Assembly: GCF_905220365.1 (NCBI RefSeq)
Contig: NC_061136.1
Location: 8,783,702 to 8,847,701 of the forward strand
Origin: Vanessa cardui
Lineage: Eukaryota > Arthropoda > Insecta > Lepidoptera > Nymphalidae
Direction of reading: 5' to 3'
Length of the DNA stretch: 64,000 nucleotides
Below the pieces are notes generated by a model that did not search any database, had not been told where the DNA came from, and saw nothing but the letters and a program-made list of their open reading frames with translations. Positions 1 to 11,373 of this stretch are shown here, in pieces; position 1 is the first letter of the stretch, and each line of letters begins with the position of its first letter. The position numbers and the translations under genes were made by a program.

Positions 1-1075
1 ATTTATTACCTACCATTTATAATAAACATCTTATTTTAGCTTAATGATTTGAAATTTAGATAAAAATACAATTTGAACGATCAGAAATTTTTATTTAAGA
101 TATTAAAGTAATTATAAACTACATCAATACGTGTAATAACTAACTTAACTTGAATATATATCATTTAAAATTAGAAAATTAGGTTAAGTCGTATCATTTA
201 CCTTATTTTATTTTATAGTTTAAAATATAATATTAATACATATATAAATCAACAATACACATTTCTGGCTTACGTCATAACAACGCGCAACATGGTATTA
301 CTAAGCTTTATTTTATTTATTGCAGTAATGGAATACATCCATAACTGTCTCTGCCGAGGAGCCAGCGGATATCCGCGGATGACTCACAGATCGACCCCCG
401 TCCGTTTTGTTTGTGATTCTTCCCCTTGTTAACTGAATTATGTTTAAGAAATACAAGAGCTTCTTATCTCGAACCCTCTGAATAAATCTTACTTTTGAGG
501 ATTTTTCCGATTCGGAGTGGAATCGTCATCTTACGGTTATTATTTAGACCATTATGGTTGAAATTAAATTTACGGGATTATAAAAATAGCCGAGTTGACT
601 GAAAGGCAGAAAATTTTAGTATAAAGTAACTGTAAACAGTATTTCTGACGTTTCTGAAGATTTGTCGATGTTTATGTTCTAAAAATGTTTACCACCAAAG
701 AATATTTAAAAAAAAAATCAATCGAAAAATAGTTACACTATAAAAACAAGTTTTTAAATATTCTACTAAAAATTACGTTAATCTGATAAAAGAAAAGGAA
801 ATGTTACACTCATTTAATTTTAAAATATTCAAAACAAATAAAAATTTAAACAATGAAATAAGACAATGATACAAATTTTCCAATCAATAAAAACTTTTTC
901 ACAAGTTGCCATCAACTCAATAAAAATGCTAATTGCATTCTCCACTCACCTGTCGTACTGCAGTAGACTGTCAATAACATTATCCATACCACACAATATA
1001 AATGTATAAAAAGAGTCATTTTTAGACATAAAAAAAATCGACTTAGTTAAAATATGAGAGTAGTCGTAAGTTCAC
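1..1075. other. AT-rich noncoding stretch, nothing recognised
   Basis: No reading frame of note and no repeat recognised. A short GC-richer patch near 355-405 is the only compositional change. If the promoter call at 1076-1262 is right, this would be intron 1 of a gene read on the minus strand. Confidence 0.5.
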
Positions 1076-1262
1076 CTATGTAGTTCGCGAACGCGTGAAA
1101 GATCGACTACGGAGCCAAACGCGCGTGCCATCGCTAGGCGGCCTGCGGAAGCACTGCCGCGGGGTGCGAGCCGCCACTCCGCGCTAACTACCCCAGCCAG
1201 ATAAACAAGGCCGAGGAAACCGGGAACAAGCAGACAAACTGTCTAGCTAGCCTTTATAGCCG
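1076..1262 (-). promoter_or_regulatory. Candidate core promoter and first exon, minus strand
   Basis: This is the most GC- and CpG-rich block of the first 30 kb. On the minus strand a TATA box (TATAAAGG, 1258 to 1251) is followed about 30 bp later by a plausible start region near 1222-1230 and then by GC-rich DNA. An ATG in this DNA opens a short frame of about 19 residues beginning MARAFGSVVDLSRV, which runs without a stop to a possible splice donor (AG then GTGAAC, intron starting at 1075). The donor lacks the usual G at +5. Together these suggest the 5' end of a gene running leftwards out of the window. The protein is not recognised. Alternatives are a CpG-rich enhancer or a 5'UTR whose ATG is not used. 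Base composition and motif order are seen; the gene model is inferred. Confidence 0.35.
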
Positions 1263-2679
1263 GCACAGAATAATGGTACAATAAAATAAAACAAAAGGCG
1301 AATAACTGACTAGCGATCCACTGCTCTAGACTGTTCGCTGTCAAATATGCATAATCCGAACAATAAACGATTGCTGGATTAAGTTGAGTAAACTATACAG
1401 CTCGTATTTTATCCTAGATAAAAATAACACTGCTAGTAAATTTTATTCAAAATGAATTACTTTATTTAAACAAACAGTCGGAAATAATAATATTTCTTTA
1501 GATACGTTTCGAATGCAATTGCAATACACATTAAGTTCATATAACGTTAAAATGTATGTAAGACTCGTGTTTAAGCAATTTTATAAGTAATTGTATTGAA
1601 TTTTTATTATAATTTTAAATAAATAAAATAAATGCCTTATACATGTAAAAATTTAATACTTATGAAATATAAGAAAGGAACAAAATAACTACCAAGTATA
1701 TTTTGCATTACACAATATTTAACTTAGTAGTGCTTGTCAATGATCAAAGAATTGAATTGAAATATTACTTCGAGCTATATTTAAAATATAATTATATTGT
1801 ATTAAAAGTATCGAAATGAGTGTAGTGCTATTAGTAGTTATTTTGTCTTGGAAAGGGAAAATATTTTAAGAACGAAACGGCTTGAGTGTGTCATTCTATA
1901 AACATGTGATTGCAAATAAAAATATATATATATGTTATTCAACAGACTACTATCAACTTCATAATTATCTCTTGAACTTATTAATTCAAGAGATAAATAT
2001 GAAATTGTTATGCAGCGGTGTGTATACAAAATAATAAATAAGTGACCGCACAATAACCTTTGTTATCCTCAATTAGCGTAATAAACTCAATAGTGTGCCA
2101 AGTCACGTTTGTGACACATATGCCGGAATTATTTTAATATTGAAATACCTAAGTAAATATTATTTCTTTTCTTACTAAGTATAAACATAGACTTTTTTTT
2201 TTCAAAAGTCAAAAACATTTGTATCAATAACACTGTGTTTAATATTAAGACAAAAAACACAACCATTTGTTTATTTTATATTTTTTACAAAATTTCGCTG
2301 ATTCAATAATAAATTTCATTCAACGCGTCTTAAATTTGATTCAGAAGTAAATTTACAAATCGTAACAAAATAAACGAGCGTCTGAGATGTGAATGTGTAG
2401 GGTTATTACTGTATGCAGTGTTGTTCACAACTGTCCCGTGCACTAAAGACGATCTGTGTCGTGTAAGACCATCTCAACATCGCAATAATGTTCTTCTTAA
2501 GTGTAACTGTTCGTTGTAGTGCCCGAGAAGCTCTTATCGGAGAGTGGGAAAACATCAAGGTTATCATCTTATACGAAGTGTCTTCTTATATTTTGCCATC
2601 TTTTCGGTAATACTTATTTATCTTCATTTTGTTTTCATAATATATTGTCTTAATTTATTATTGTCTTAATTTATTATAT
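1263..2679. other. AT-rich noncoding stretch
   Basis: No gene recognised. Just before the next repeat there is an exact 16-bp tandem duplication (2645-2660 and 2661-2676). Confidence 0.5.
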
Positions 2680-2806
2680 TTCCATTGGTTGATTCGAGAA
2701 GAGGCTACTAAAGGAATTTCGTTTTCCATAAATATTGCAAGTGACTTACCTTTGCTTGAAATATAAAAGAAACTTTATCTTTTACGTGAGACTTTTTTTT
2801 TTGTTT
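2680..2806. repeat. 127-bp dispersed repeat, copy 1
   Basis: Identical base for base to 5118-5244, including a run of ten T near the right end. It starts TCCATTGGTTGATTCGAG and ends in the T-run followed by GTTT. This copy sits between two small tandem duplications (the 16-mer at 2645-2676 and AGAATGTAAT at about 2814-2833). There is no coding potential and no clear terminal inverted repeat. It could be a short interspersed element fragment or a local segmental duplication; the family is not recognised. Confidence 0.85.
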
Positions 2807-4139
2807 ATAGAATAGAATGTAATAGAATGTAATAATCGGAGCTAGTATTTACCACATTTAAAAACAAATGTGATACAATTGATAATTTATACAGTTGAGA
2901 TCCCAGGAAGAAAACCAAGATGAATTCGGTTTTTTTATTCCTATCGGCATTCATCCAAGATGATTAAGCAATATGGAAATTCTGTCAAAATATTTGGAGC
3001 AAACAATTCATAGTGACTAGGACATCGAACTGGGCAAAAATTTATGAAGTATACAGTTTTTTGTGGGTGTATGCTTTGATCAAGTAATGGCTTGAAGTGA
3101 GCCGACGGGTCGCCGCCTCGCTGTCGCGTCGCTGCCGCTTCGACGTCTATTGACCCCAAAATGTAGGATAACGACGTTTGTTACGACCATCGTCATTTCT
3201 TTAACGTTGTTCGAAAGCAATTGATACGTTTAAAATAATTCCTTGTTTTCAAGTAACAATGTTATGCTCGTTTAATTAAAAAAAAGGTAGAATTAAATAG
3301 TTTTCATATTTTAAAAGTAGGCTTATGTGACTTGTGTTAAACCTTACACAATAGGCAACAAAACTTGTTCACTTTATAATATGAATAAACTAAAAGTACT
3401 GCATTGACGTAAAAATGCTCTATTCTTATAAAATATACTTTTTCTATTTTCATTTGAAATGTTTTTGTGTGAGATATACCGTGCTTGTTATACGCTTAGG
3501 GTAATTGTAAAATGGTCGCTGTTGAGATTCCATTTTTTCCTGGAAAAAATAATTTGATAAATTTAATTAATTTATAAAAAGATAAGGAAGCTAAAATGTT
3601 AAAAATACATTAAAAATATAATTTAAATATTTCGAAGTGAATGGAAAAATCGAGGATATAAGCTTAGCTCCAGAATACCTTTTAACTTTAAAACCAATAA
3701 ATCTTCGCAGCTCTAAGGCTTATACATAGAGTGCATTTATTGACAGTTAAAGACGAATTTATTATATATAAAAAGTTTTTACATTAAGCTGTATTATTAC
3801 CACCTAACTGCCTGACCGACATCACAGGGATATTAGTGATATTTTTTTAACAATGAGATACAAACAAATATTATAATATATTCAGTCTCATGCCAAGTAA
3901 TCTTTGCGGCCGTACTCAATGCTAATATCTTCATTTCTGAAAGTAGGTAATTTTAATTTGCAAAATATATAAAATACATTTAAAATACATACATTCTTAA
4001 CATCGCCTACAATAAATGGGATATTTTTATTTAAATTTCAATATGGTTAACTACTTAAACGCGTGGTTATATATATAATTTATATATAAAATATAAGTCA
4101 ACAATTTTAATTAGTTTATATAACCTTGATGGATGTGGG
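2807..4139. other. AT-rich noncoding stretch with a small GC islet
   Basis: Mostly featureless. A GC-rich islet at 3090-3160 gives an open minus-strand frame, but that frame starts on TTG, has no good splice site and is not recognised, so it is not called as a gene. Confidence 0.5.
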
Positions 4140-4241
4140 TCACTTCCAAGGCGCGTCGAAGCCGGTCTTCCACCAGAGATCAGGTTCCGCCACCTTCTTC
4201 AGATCTCCACTCCACCTGAATACTGGTTGTCTTACAAGGTC
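4140..4241 (-). pseudogene. LINE retrotransposon ORF2 C-terminal fragment
   Basis: On the minus strand 33 codons and a TGA read as RWSGDLKKVAEPDLWWKT in the middle, followed by GFDAPWK and the stop. Tryptophan-rich tails of the pattern RW-DDL-KVAG--W reading into a stop are typical of the C-terminal end of non-LTR retrotransposon reverse transcriptases in insects. The fragment is cut off upstream with no reverse transcriptase core nearby, so it is a dead 5'-truncated remnant. The block is clearly more GC-rich than its surroundings. LINE clade is not assigned. Confidence 0.5.
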
Positions 4242-4704
4242 TTATATAAATCTTTTTTAAATCAATTATAAGTCAATGCTTTGTCATGAAAGTAGAAATG
4301 CAAAATATTGATAGACGATTGACGTTTGGTAGATAAATAAGGGATGGCCTTGGCCTAGCCTATCTAGACCACAGATTCAAAATCCCGTTTAAAGACAGAT
4401 TTACATAGAATATATTTTATTTGCATTTAAATTATGAGCGATATTTTTCTTGAGTAAATTATGATAACACTGTCTTTATAATTAAACTGGCGATACAGCT
4501 TCGCACGTTTATAAAGGAAATCAGACATAAATATAATTATTTTAAATAAGCTTGTTTTTTGACATGTTATATAGCGGCAGTCTCGACCTCTATTAGGAAA
4601 TCCTTAACGACACCGACATTTAAAATTAAAAAAAAATAAGCTAGTTGTCGAGCGTCTTCAGTCGCATTTTAGGGATTATTCATCAACTATTATGCGTATA
4701 CATA
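4242..4704. other. AT-rich noncoding stretch
   Basis: Nothing recognised. A short piece near 4340-4385 faintly resembles a SINE head but is too weak to call. Confidence 0.4.
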
Positions 4705-4850
4705 CAATGTTACTTCCTTGGAGTTCAACCTTGCTTCATACCAAATTTTATCACACTTGGTTTAGTGGTTGTCCGTGAAAAAGTGACGAAAAGGCATGCA
4801 AACAAACATAGTCACTTACGCGTTTGTTATATTCGTATAGAACTTGTTAT
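4705..4850 (+). repeat. 3' part of GCCCGCGGCTTCGCCCGCG-type dispersed repeat (family E)
   Basis: This stretch reads like the conserved right-hand part of the repeat at 11703-11800: a segment of the type ACCAAATTTTATCACACTTGG, then GTGGTT, then GTGAAAAAGTGACG with runs of ACAAACA, and finally a TATTCGTATAG-like end. It is a 5'-truncated copy. This family is scattered over lepidopteran genomes; whether it is the tail of a LINE or a non-autonomous element I cannot decide from sequence alone. Confidence 0.5.
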
Positions 4851-5117
4851 CTCACATCACTTGCCCGTTCGGGTAGCTTCGACCTTTTGCGACTTTTGAA
4901 AAATAATTTACTGAATTTCAATAAAATTCAACATAAAGTTATTTGTTTTTAAAACCTGTTCACAAGAAATTCAGCTTAATTAAAATCCTTTCTTCAGAAG
5001 GGATAAAAATTAATTGTAGCATCTACTTGTTGAATATCAACTAAGAATAATTTGGCGCTACAAACCTAATTTTCATAGTAGCCAGGTTTTAACAAGTAAT
5101 CATTCTGGTCACGTTCA
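4851..5117. other. AT-rich noncoding stretch
   Basis: Nothing recognised. Confidence 0.5.
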
Positions 5118-5244
5118 TTCCATTGGTTGATTCGAGAAGAGGCTACTAAAGGAATTTCGTTTTCCATAAATATTGCAAGTGACTTACCTTTGCTTGAAAT
5201 ATAAAAGAAACTTTATCTTTTACGTGAGACTTTTTTTTTTGTTT
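5118..5244. repeat. 127-bp dispersed repeat, copy 2
   Basis: Same orientation as, and identical to, 2680-2806, starting 2438 bp further along. The flanks of the two copies are unrelated, so the unit moved or was copied as a discrete block rather than as part of a longer duplication. No target site duplication is evident at either copy. Confidence 0.85.
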
Positions 5245-6489
5245 GTTTTGAATCAGTTCGACGCTGAAACAACATAGTTAGCAGATTTAATTTATCATTT
5301 AGTTTTTAAAAATTAAAAATGAAAATTTTGAAACAATAATGCTAATTAGTTTTTAATGTCTAGATGATAAGCGAACACCAGTGCCTACATTGTTTTGCTC
5401 ATTTGAAATGTTGGCTTAGTAAAGTTAGCACTGGATAATTTGGGAATTCCAGTGTTGCCAGATAAGTTTAATAATAATTTAATGTGTCGACTCGTCCGAA
5501 GTTCTGTCTGCTCAGAATATATCTCGTGAAAGTTTTGTATGAAAGTTGGTAAATCAGCAAGAAAATGCAGATTGAAGGAAAGCTATTTCCAACAAAACGG
5601 TTCGCATCGGCTCAGAAATTGGTTCCTCTTGCCGCTCCACTGCTCGAAGAAACTTGCTACGTTAAGACCTATTTTTATTATTTCGTTTCACATCGGCATG
5701 TTATGGATGTTTTAATCTCTGGCCCAATATTGTCGTGGAATGATATCAGTATTTCTTCGATAGAATAAAGAAACGGTTTCGATATAATAAATATTAAATC
5801 TTAAGCTCTGTTCGATGGTTTCTTTTTTTTTTTTAAGTATATTCAATATATGTATACTAATAATAAATTAAATTTAGTAAAATATTATTTTTATAATGTG
5901 TCGCAATATGTCCTTGTAAACTAGAACTCTAAAATATTTTCATTACTCATTTGTAAATATATAAAATAAATTAAATGATATCCAAGATTTTCACAGACTT
6001 TCTTTGCAAACTCGTAGCCCTCATCGTCAATGGTATAATATTTTATATTATAATTTATAAATAACATACAAAAACACAACTATTTCAATTATATTTGTAC
6101 TTATATAGCGAAATGAAAAATATATACCGAATATTTCATAAAGTTATACAATTTTCATCATTTTCGCATTTCTATAAGACTGTACTGTAGAAAATGAAAA
6201 ATAAAATTGTCCCAAGTCAATTTCAACGTTTCTTTCAACAGACGAAAACCTTATATCTCCGCCTTTATTATTTTCCAAGTCCGACCGCAATATTATGCGA
6301 GACAGCATGGCAGATGGATCAGAAAACATAAATCTGACGTCTAAACATGTTTGCGTTCAAACGATTATGTTTAAGGAGTTTATTTCCATTTTAACTTTCA
6401 TTTACATTAATTTCCATTTAGAACTTTCAAATATAATAATAAGTGTTGGACTGTTTTATATAAATCTATTATTATTATTTATGTTATGA
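5245..6489. other. AT-rich noncoding stretch
   Basis: Small open frames occur (for example 5565-5768 plus) but resemble no family and carry no splice or start context that stands out. Confidence 0.45.
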
Positions 6490-6938
6490 GGAGAGGAATT
6501 AATAAAGTCTGCACTAAATAAAACATTGTGATAGTGTCGATCATCTAAGTACACAATTTCTTCTAGCGATGTTGGGTTATATGACAAGCTACAAATGGCA
6601 TTCGTTATTGCCACCTTACCACCTCTGCGTACGTTTTTATTAGCTTCCTTCGCGCTTATCACGGGAGAATGTCTCACTCGGTGGTCTTTGTGAAATTCTC
6701 TGCATTGCATTCTCAAGCCATGCATAGTTTACCGCATTTAAGTGGCGTTGAATCTGAACAATACTATTGTATTTGTTTAGAAAACATAACTCGATATCTG
6801 TGATTTCAGGATATTGAAACTGTTTTTTTTTAACGATAACCTTTTTGTTTTTATGGATATGAATTTCTCGAAAAGTTATATCATGGTCGGATTTGAAAAG
6901 CATCATGCGCCTATCTCCGTAGTGAGGAATAACATTCT
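6490..6938 (-). pseudogene. Unidentified coding-like tract, possibly a frameshifted gene remnant
   Basis: Two overlapping minus-strand frames look more protein-like than elsewhere. The first (6906 to 6640) begins with two ATG codons (MMLFKSDHDITFREIH), stays open upstream to about 6938, and ends in two stops after RPPSETFSRDKREGS. The second (6725 to about 6490) reads CREFHKDHRVRHSP and then AITNAICSLSYNPTSLEE. They could be parts of one protein joined by a frameshift near 6640-6725, or chance open frames. No domain, signal peptide or membrane segment is recognised. I do not assign a function. It could be a decayed host gene, a transposon gene or a captured viral gene. Confidence 0.2.
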
Positions 6939-8097
6939 GAATTCATGAATGTTTTATTGCGGAGGCGACGCGGTGTTAGCGAGAAAAATGCGTCGCCATT
7001 CATTCACGCTCGTCACGGACACTAACTGCGTGTTCTGTGTTGTTTGGATTTAGTGCGAAAAATGTGAGTTCTCTCAGTCTAATGCAATCTTCTAAATCAT
7101 TGATTTATTTTTCTTGTTCCTGTATTTACCGAGTCTTTTATCTGAATAAAGCGGTCAATAAGTGTAGTCAGTCATGTCAGATAAATACTTTTTGGTTGTA
7201 GTTTATCACGTATTGCGACCAAAGGTGAGACACGATAAGTATATATTATTATCGTAATATACTTCAGAATATATTTGATTTATTAGTAAAAAGTAATCTT
7301 ATTTGTGTACAATGCATACAAAAAAAGCTATAACGCGAGTAAGCAAACATATCAAGGAGTTCAATCAATATCTACTACTTGACGTAATTAAATACCACAT
7401 AGCTTCTTTCTGTGCCGAATTTCATTATCAATAAAGTGTCTTTACGAAAGCAGACAGAGCGACGCCGACAACGTTCGTAACAAACTTATTTTACTGCTTG
7501 GATTCAGTGCTATGAAATCTATACAGAGTCTTCAGAATATAGGTCGCCATATTTATTGTTGTTTATCTCGCAATTCGTCGTATTTAGTTACCAATTAATC
7601 GTAATGAAAACAAAAATATCACGATTTTTCGAAGATATTTTGATTAAATGTGATATTCTCATTAAGCTTATATGTTGAACAGTAATGTTACACAAGTAAT
7701 GATTTTAAAAATGAACATGTAAAGAATATATCATTATTCTACATTAGTATTAGAGCCACTAATACGCTGCCAATCAAGGCCTCTAATAAGGATTTATTGT
7801 TAAGACATGTTATATTGGTAAGCTCATCCTTAAGACTCCGATTGTTTTTTTTTTTGTAGTATAAATGATAGTTCTGTGGACTATACAGATACATAGATTT
7901 TATTGTATTGTCATTATGTATGTATTTGACACTCATTTCATTGAACACATAACGCGGAGACGACTCTTCCATCTAATGGCGTGGACTGTTTAAAAATGGC
8001 TACAAAGTTGTGTCAGTAAATTACGCATCAAAAAAAATTTTTTTTTTCGTTATGCTATTTTCAAAAGCAGTCTAGAGTTAGGAATTTCCTTACGTTA
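6939..8097. other. Noncoding stretch with GC-rich islet at 6955-7080
   Basis: A moderately GC-rich islet at 6955-7080 contains an 8-bp inverted repeat (GGCGACGC at 6964-6971, GCGTCGCC at 6990-6997). The remainder is AT-rich with nothing recognised. Confidence 0.4.
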
Positions 8098-8165
8098 AGC
8101 TCTTGCCTCGTAAAACACGTAAACACGTCGGCCCTGCGGTTGATCTCTCCTAAGCTCGTTTTGGC
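8098..8165 (+). repeat. Fragment of second tRNA-headed SINE (SINE-B)
   Basis: The stretch CTTGCCTCGTAAAACACGTA followed by GTCGGCCCTGCG is the reverse complement of the GGACCAACGGCTTAACGTGC segment seen at 29449-29480, so this is a short body fragment of the same element in the opposite orientation. Both ends are lost. Confidence 0.55.
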
Positions 8166-9421
8166 AGTTTATGTTATCATAATAGGATTATAACGTTGAG
8201 GAAGTAAAGCATCTAAGTTCGCATACACTAATATATCTTCTGTGCACTTGACGCAGCAGTGAGGCTAGACTGCGTGGCCGAAATTCGGTCAGAAAGTTCA
8301 TTCAATACTCGAAATTGGACAAGATTTTACTGTTGTTAATATTGCTAGATGAAAACAACTATTAGTCTACATTAGAGAAGCGATTTGATCTACTAGGAGT
8401 AAAAAAAAATGTTGTTCTATGGTAGGAGTCAACAGGCAAGTCGCAGCCACTACTGTATACTTATTGTTTGTCTGTAAAATACTAAAATTACCTTAATTAA
8501 TTAAAAATATCCCTATAAATTATTTTTTAATCCCGTTTAGTTGCTTGCCTCAACAAGTCTGTATAAAAAATCTAAGCAAATTAAATAAATCACCCTCGGT
8601 TTAAAAGGTAAGAATTAATATTCTTCCAAGGATACCATCATATTTTCTTTTCAGTTTTACTTTTTAAAACTCCGTGCTTCGTGTATCTTGTTAGTTAAAC
8701 GGAATATTTTATCTTGAGAAATTTTCATTTTTAATTACATATTTATTGAAAATTAATTAGATCTATGACTATTTATGTTTGGACAAAAATGTAATGTTTG
8801 TAGTTGTTAGTTTTTATACGACTTTATATCTTTGGCAAATGTTGATTTATTGTTTGTTTCACAATGCTCAATGCAGGTAGCTTATTGATAACACGTGTAC
8901 AATATAGACAATCGAAAGGAATACTAAATCTTAAAAAAATGCTAAATACTTACACCTACCTACTATTAGTCGCTACTAAAATATCTAAAATCAAAGAATA
9001 GACACGTTTTTATCTTCAGTTTGCTAGGTGAGCTTTACCTTCTCAAATTATGTTTGTATAAAGCATTAATTGTCCACATATGAAAAAGTAGTAATTCTAA
9101 ATTTAAAGAACGATAATAATGTTTTGTATTGTTTTTATTTCAAATTTACTTGAAATTTTAACTGATTATACTTTGTATTCAGATCACATAACGAGCTTGT
9201 TTGTTACTGAAGTCGAGTGAAGACAGGAGCTGCAAATAAAATGAAAGGTATTCCACACGACTAAACTTGGCTACAGTCCACGTTTTTTTCTATAACGTGT
9301 TTTACTTCAGTAATATTGACACATTAAGACAATATATACTATTCTAGAGATCGATTATTATCGTTGCGATTTGCCTTTATTTATTAAGAATTCACTGAGT
9401 AATTTTATCTGAATTTTCTTG
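8166..9421. other. AT-rich noncoding stretch
   Basis: Nothing recognised. Confidence 0.5.
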
Positions 9422-9480
9422 AACAAAAATCATGCAACAAGCAAATAATTTAATTATTTGCTTGTTGCATGATTTTTGTT
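9422..9480. repeat. Perfect 59-bp palindrome (29-bp arms, 1-nt spacer)
   Basis: Arm 9422-9450 is the exact reverse complement of arm 9452-9480, with only T9451 between them. There is not one mismatch. The arms read AACAAAAATCATGCAACAAG outwards to the centre. Perfect arms with almost no loop are rare in old DNA, so it is recent, maintained by gene conversion, or an artefact of fold-back during library making or assembly. It does not look like a microRNA precursor, which needs a loop of several bases. Confidence 0.95.
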
Positions 9481-9860
9481 ACCCTTATTGTAAACGGACG
9501 AAATTGCTATGTAGAATAATAAATGCTTGCAATATTTTAGTTCAAATAATAGGATCGTATTACTTGATAAAAAATAAATTTATCGTCCTATATTTATTTA
9601 CCTCCAAAATTTAACTCCACATTTTTAAAATGAATAATAAAAGATGACCTTATCGTTTGACATTAAATTTGTCGTGACGGGAACCTATCCCGTGAGTGAG
9701 CACTATATTGGGAGTTCGTAAAATAGTTTTTGTTAGGTTATTTATAACCCTTCCATCATAGATATTTCTAACTGAAATTTTATCGTCTCTATAAAAATAA
9801 ATATCCATATGAAGTATTGTCTTTGTTGGTATTTGGACACTTACATCGCTATTTATACAT
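9481..9860. other. AT-rich noncoding stretch
   Basis: Only a small hairpin around ACGGGAACCTATCCCGT (about 9676-9692) stands out. Confidence 0.5.
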
Positions 9861-10361
9861 GAACTAGCGGTCGCCCGCGGCTTCGCCCGCGTAGATAACG
9901 GTTCATAATCAGTCTTCTAATATCCCTACTGCTGAGACACGGACACATTTAAGAACTACTGCAACCGGCGCTTGGATCTATTGTGATAAACCTCAAATTC
10001 GTGATCACAACACCTCGGCCAGACCAACATCAGCCACGAATCTGATGAGGTTCTTAGGGTCGGAGGCCATTATGCCCTCTAAGGACCGGAGTTAGAACAT
10101 TTTATAGTTCTATCTTTTATAGTTTAGGCATCATACGCAAAAAATCAACTTTTTTGGTAGATTTTTCCTTTTTTGTCTGAAAAACCCAAAATATCTTGCG
10201 GAACCCTATTTTTTTTCAAAATAAAATTTAACCTATGTTATGCGGGATTAATTTAGCTTTCGAATGGTGAAAGATTTTTTAAAATCGGTCCAGTAGTTTT
10301 GGAGCCTATTCATTACAACCAAACAAACAAAGTTTTCCTCTTTATAATATTAGTGTAGATT
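9861..10361 (+). repeat. Dispersed repeat family E, near full length
   Basis: Starts GAACTAGCGGTCGCCCGCGG and continues with the CTTCGCCCGCGT head. The right part has AATGGTGAAAGATTTTTTAA, then AAATCGGTCCAGTAGTTTTG, then the AAACAAACAAAG and TTTATAATATTAGTGTAGAT ending. Head and tail match repeats commonly seen across Lepidoptera. The middle (roughly 9915-10110) does not match the other copies here and includes a minus-strand frame at 10005-10079, so it may be an insertion or a longer version of the element. Confidence 0.65.
10005..10079 (-). pseudogene. Possible LINE-like coding scrap inside family E copy
   Basis: On the minus strand 24 codons run to a TGA: EGIMASDPKNLIRFVADVGL, then AEVL and the stop. 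The segment is GC-richer than its surroundings and reads like the end of a real protein, possibly a non-LTR retrotransposon ORF. The match is by feel rather than a diagnostic motif, so confidence is low. Confidence 0.25.
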
Positions 10362-11290
10362 ATACATGTATTGTATTTGAAGATTAAAAAAACTTTTATA
10401 TGGTTTAAATACGAAAAAACTTAAAATAACGTTGATGATAAAAAGTACAAGGAAGTGCAAGATTCTATGAATTTACTTTAGGGTCGAGTAATTTTGAGAG
10501 CGCTAAAAATAGCGATATCCATAGACAATGTAGATGAGATTATCACAAGACGATGCTATCGGAGCGTAGGGATTATATTAGCTTCGGAAAGTCAATATCT
10601 TCGGTTGTTAAACTTTATTGAACCCTTAAATAATTTTAACACCATTATGTTAACAATACCAATAACTTTCATCGGAGGTAAATTCTTCGACCAAAACGCT
10701 GCGAACTTTAGCCGTAATAACATGTTTGAATATTTTAGGGGCGTTTGTATTAAAATAGTCAACTTTTTAACTAGATCCATAACGATTAAGAGTTTTTGGG
10801 TCTTTCTTAGAAAATTATAAGGTAAAGTTATTTTTTTATTAAAACGTCACAGCTGATATACCTGTTAAAATTTCGCATAATCCTATAATGATATTGAAAT
10901 ATTGTATTTTCGTATTATAATATTAAAAAAAAATTATTAATTTAAATTGTACATACATAGTTATAGTTATTGTTCATTTTATTAAGCAAATGTTGTTAAA
11001 CATAATACGGTCGTGAATAAATTTGTTAATAAAAATACCTTACGTATAAATTTTGTCCATGTTGATTTTCATTAATTAAATTTAAACACATAAAAGTATT
11101 ATACGCCTAATGAGAATTACTAAATAACATATATGTATGAAATATAAACACGTCAGTAATTTATGTATAGCATTTTGACATTTTAAACTATGAACTAATT
11201 TTAGAGTAACGTTCTATTAATATCCCTTTGCTGGGCTAATATTGAGGAGGAATGGAGCATATAAGTAGGTACTTACTATCGATTTATAAT
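10362..11290. other. AT-rich noncoding stretch
   Basis: A 108-codon open frame at 10494-10820 begins on TTG, is composed of AT-rich codons and is not recognised. It is treated as chance. Confidence 0.45.
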
Positions 11291-11373
11291 ATGCCAATTG
11301 TCGCCTGCGGCTTCACTCGCGTTTTATGACGTTGATTGTCACGCGTTAGGCGAAAAAAGTAGCCTATATTCAA
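11291..11373 (+). repeat. Family E repeat, left part, split by a SINE
   Basis: Begins with a TCGCCTGCGGCTTCACTCGC head and reads to AGTAGCCTATATTCAA, where a SINE interrupts it. The element resumes at 11703. The 9-bp TATATTCAA at 11365-11373 is the left copy of the target duplication. Confidence 0.7.

Noticed and set aside
2941..3159. Open minus-strand frame in a GC-rich islet
   Set aside because: Begins on TTG, has no splice or promoter context, and resembles no family.
10494..10820. 108-codon open frame
   Set aside because: Begins on TTG, AT-rich codons, no recognisable motif, and an overlapping frame exists on the other strand.
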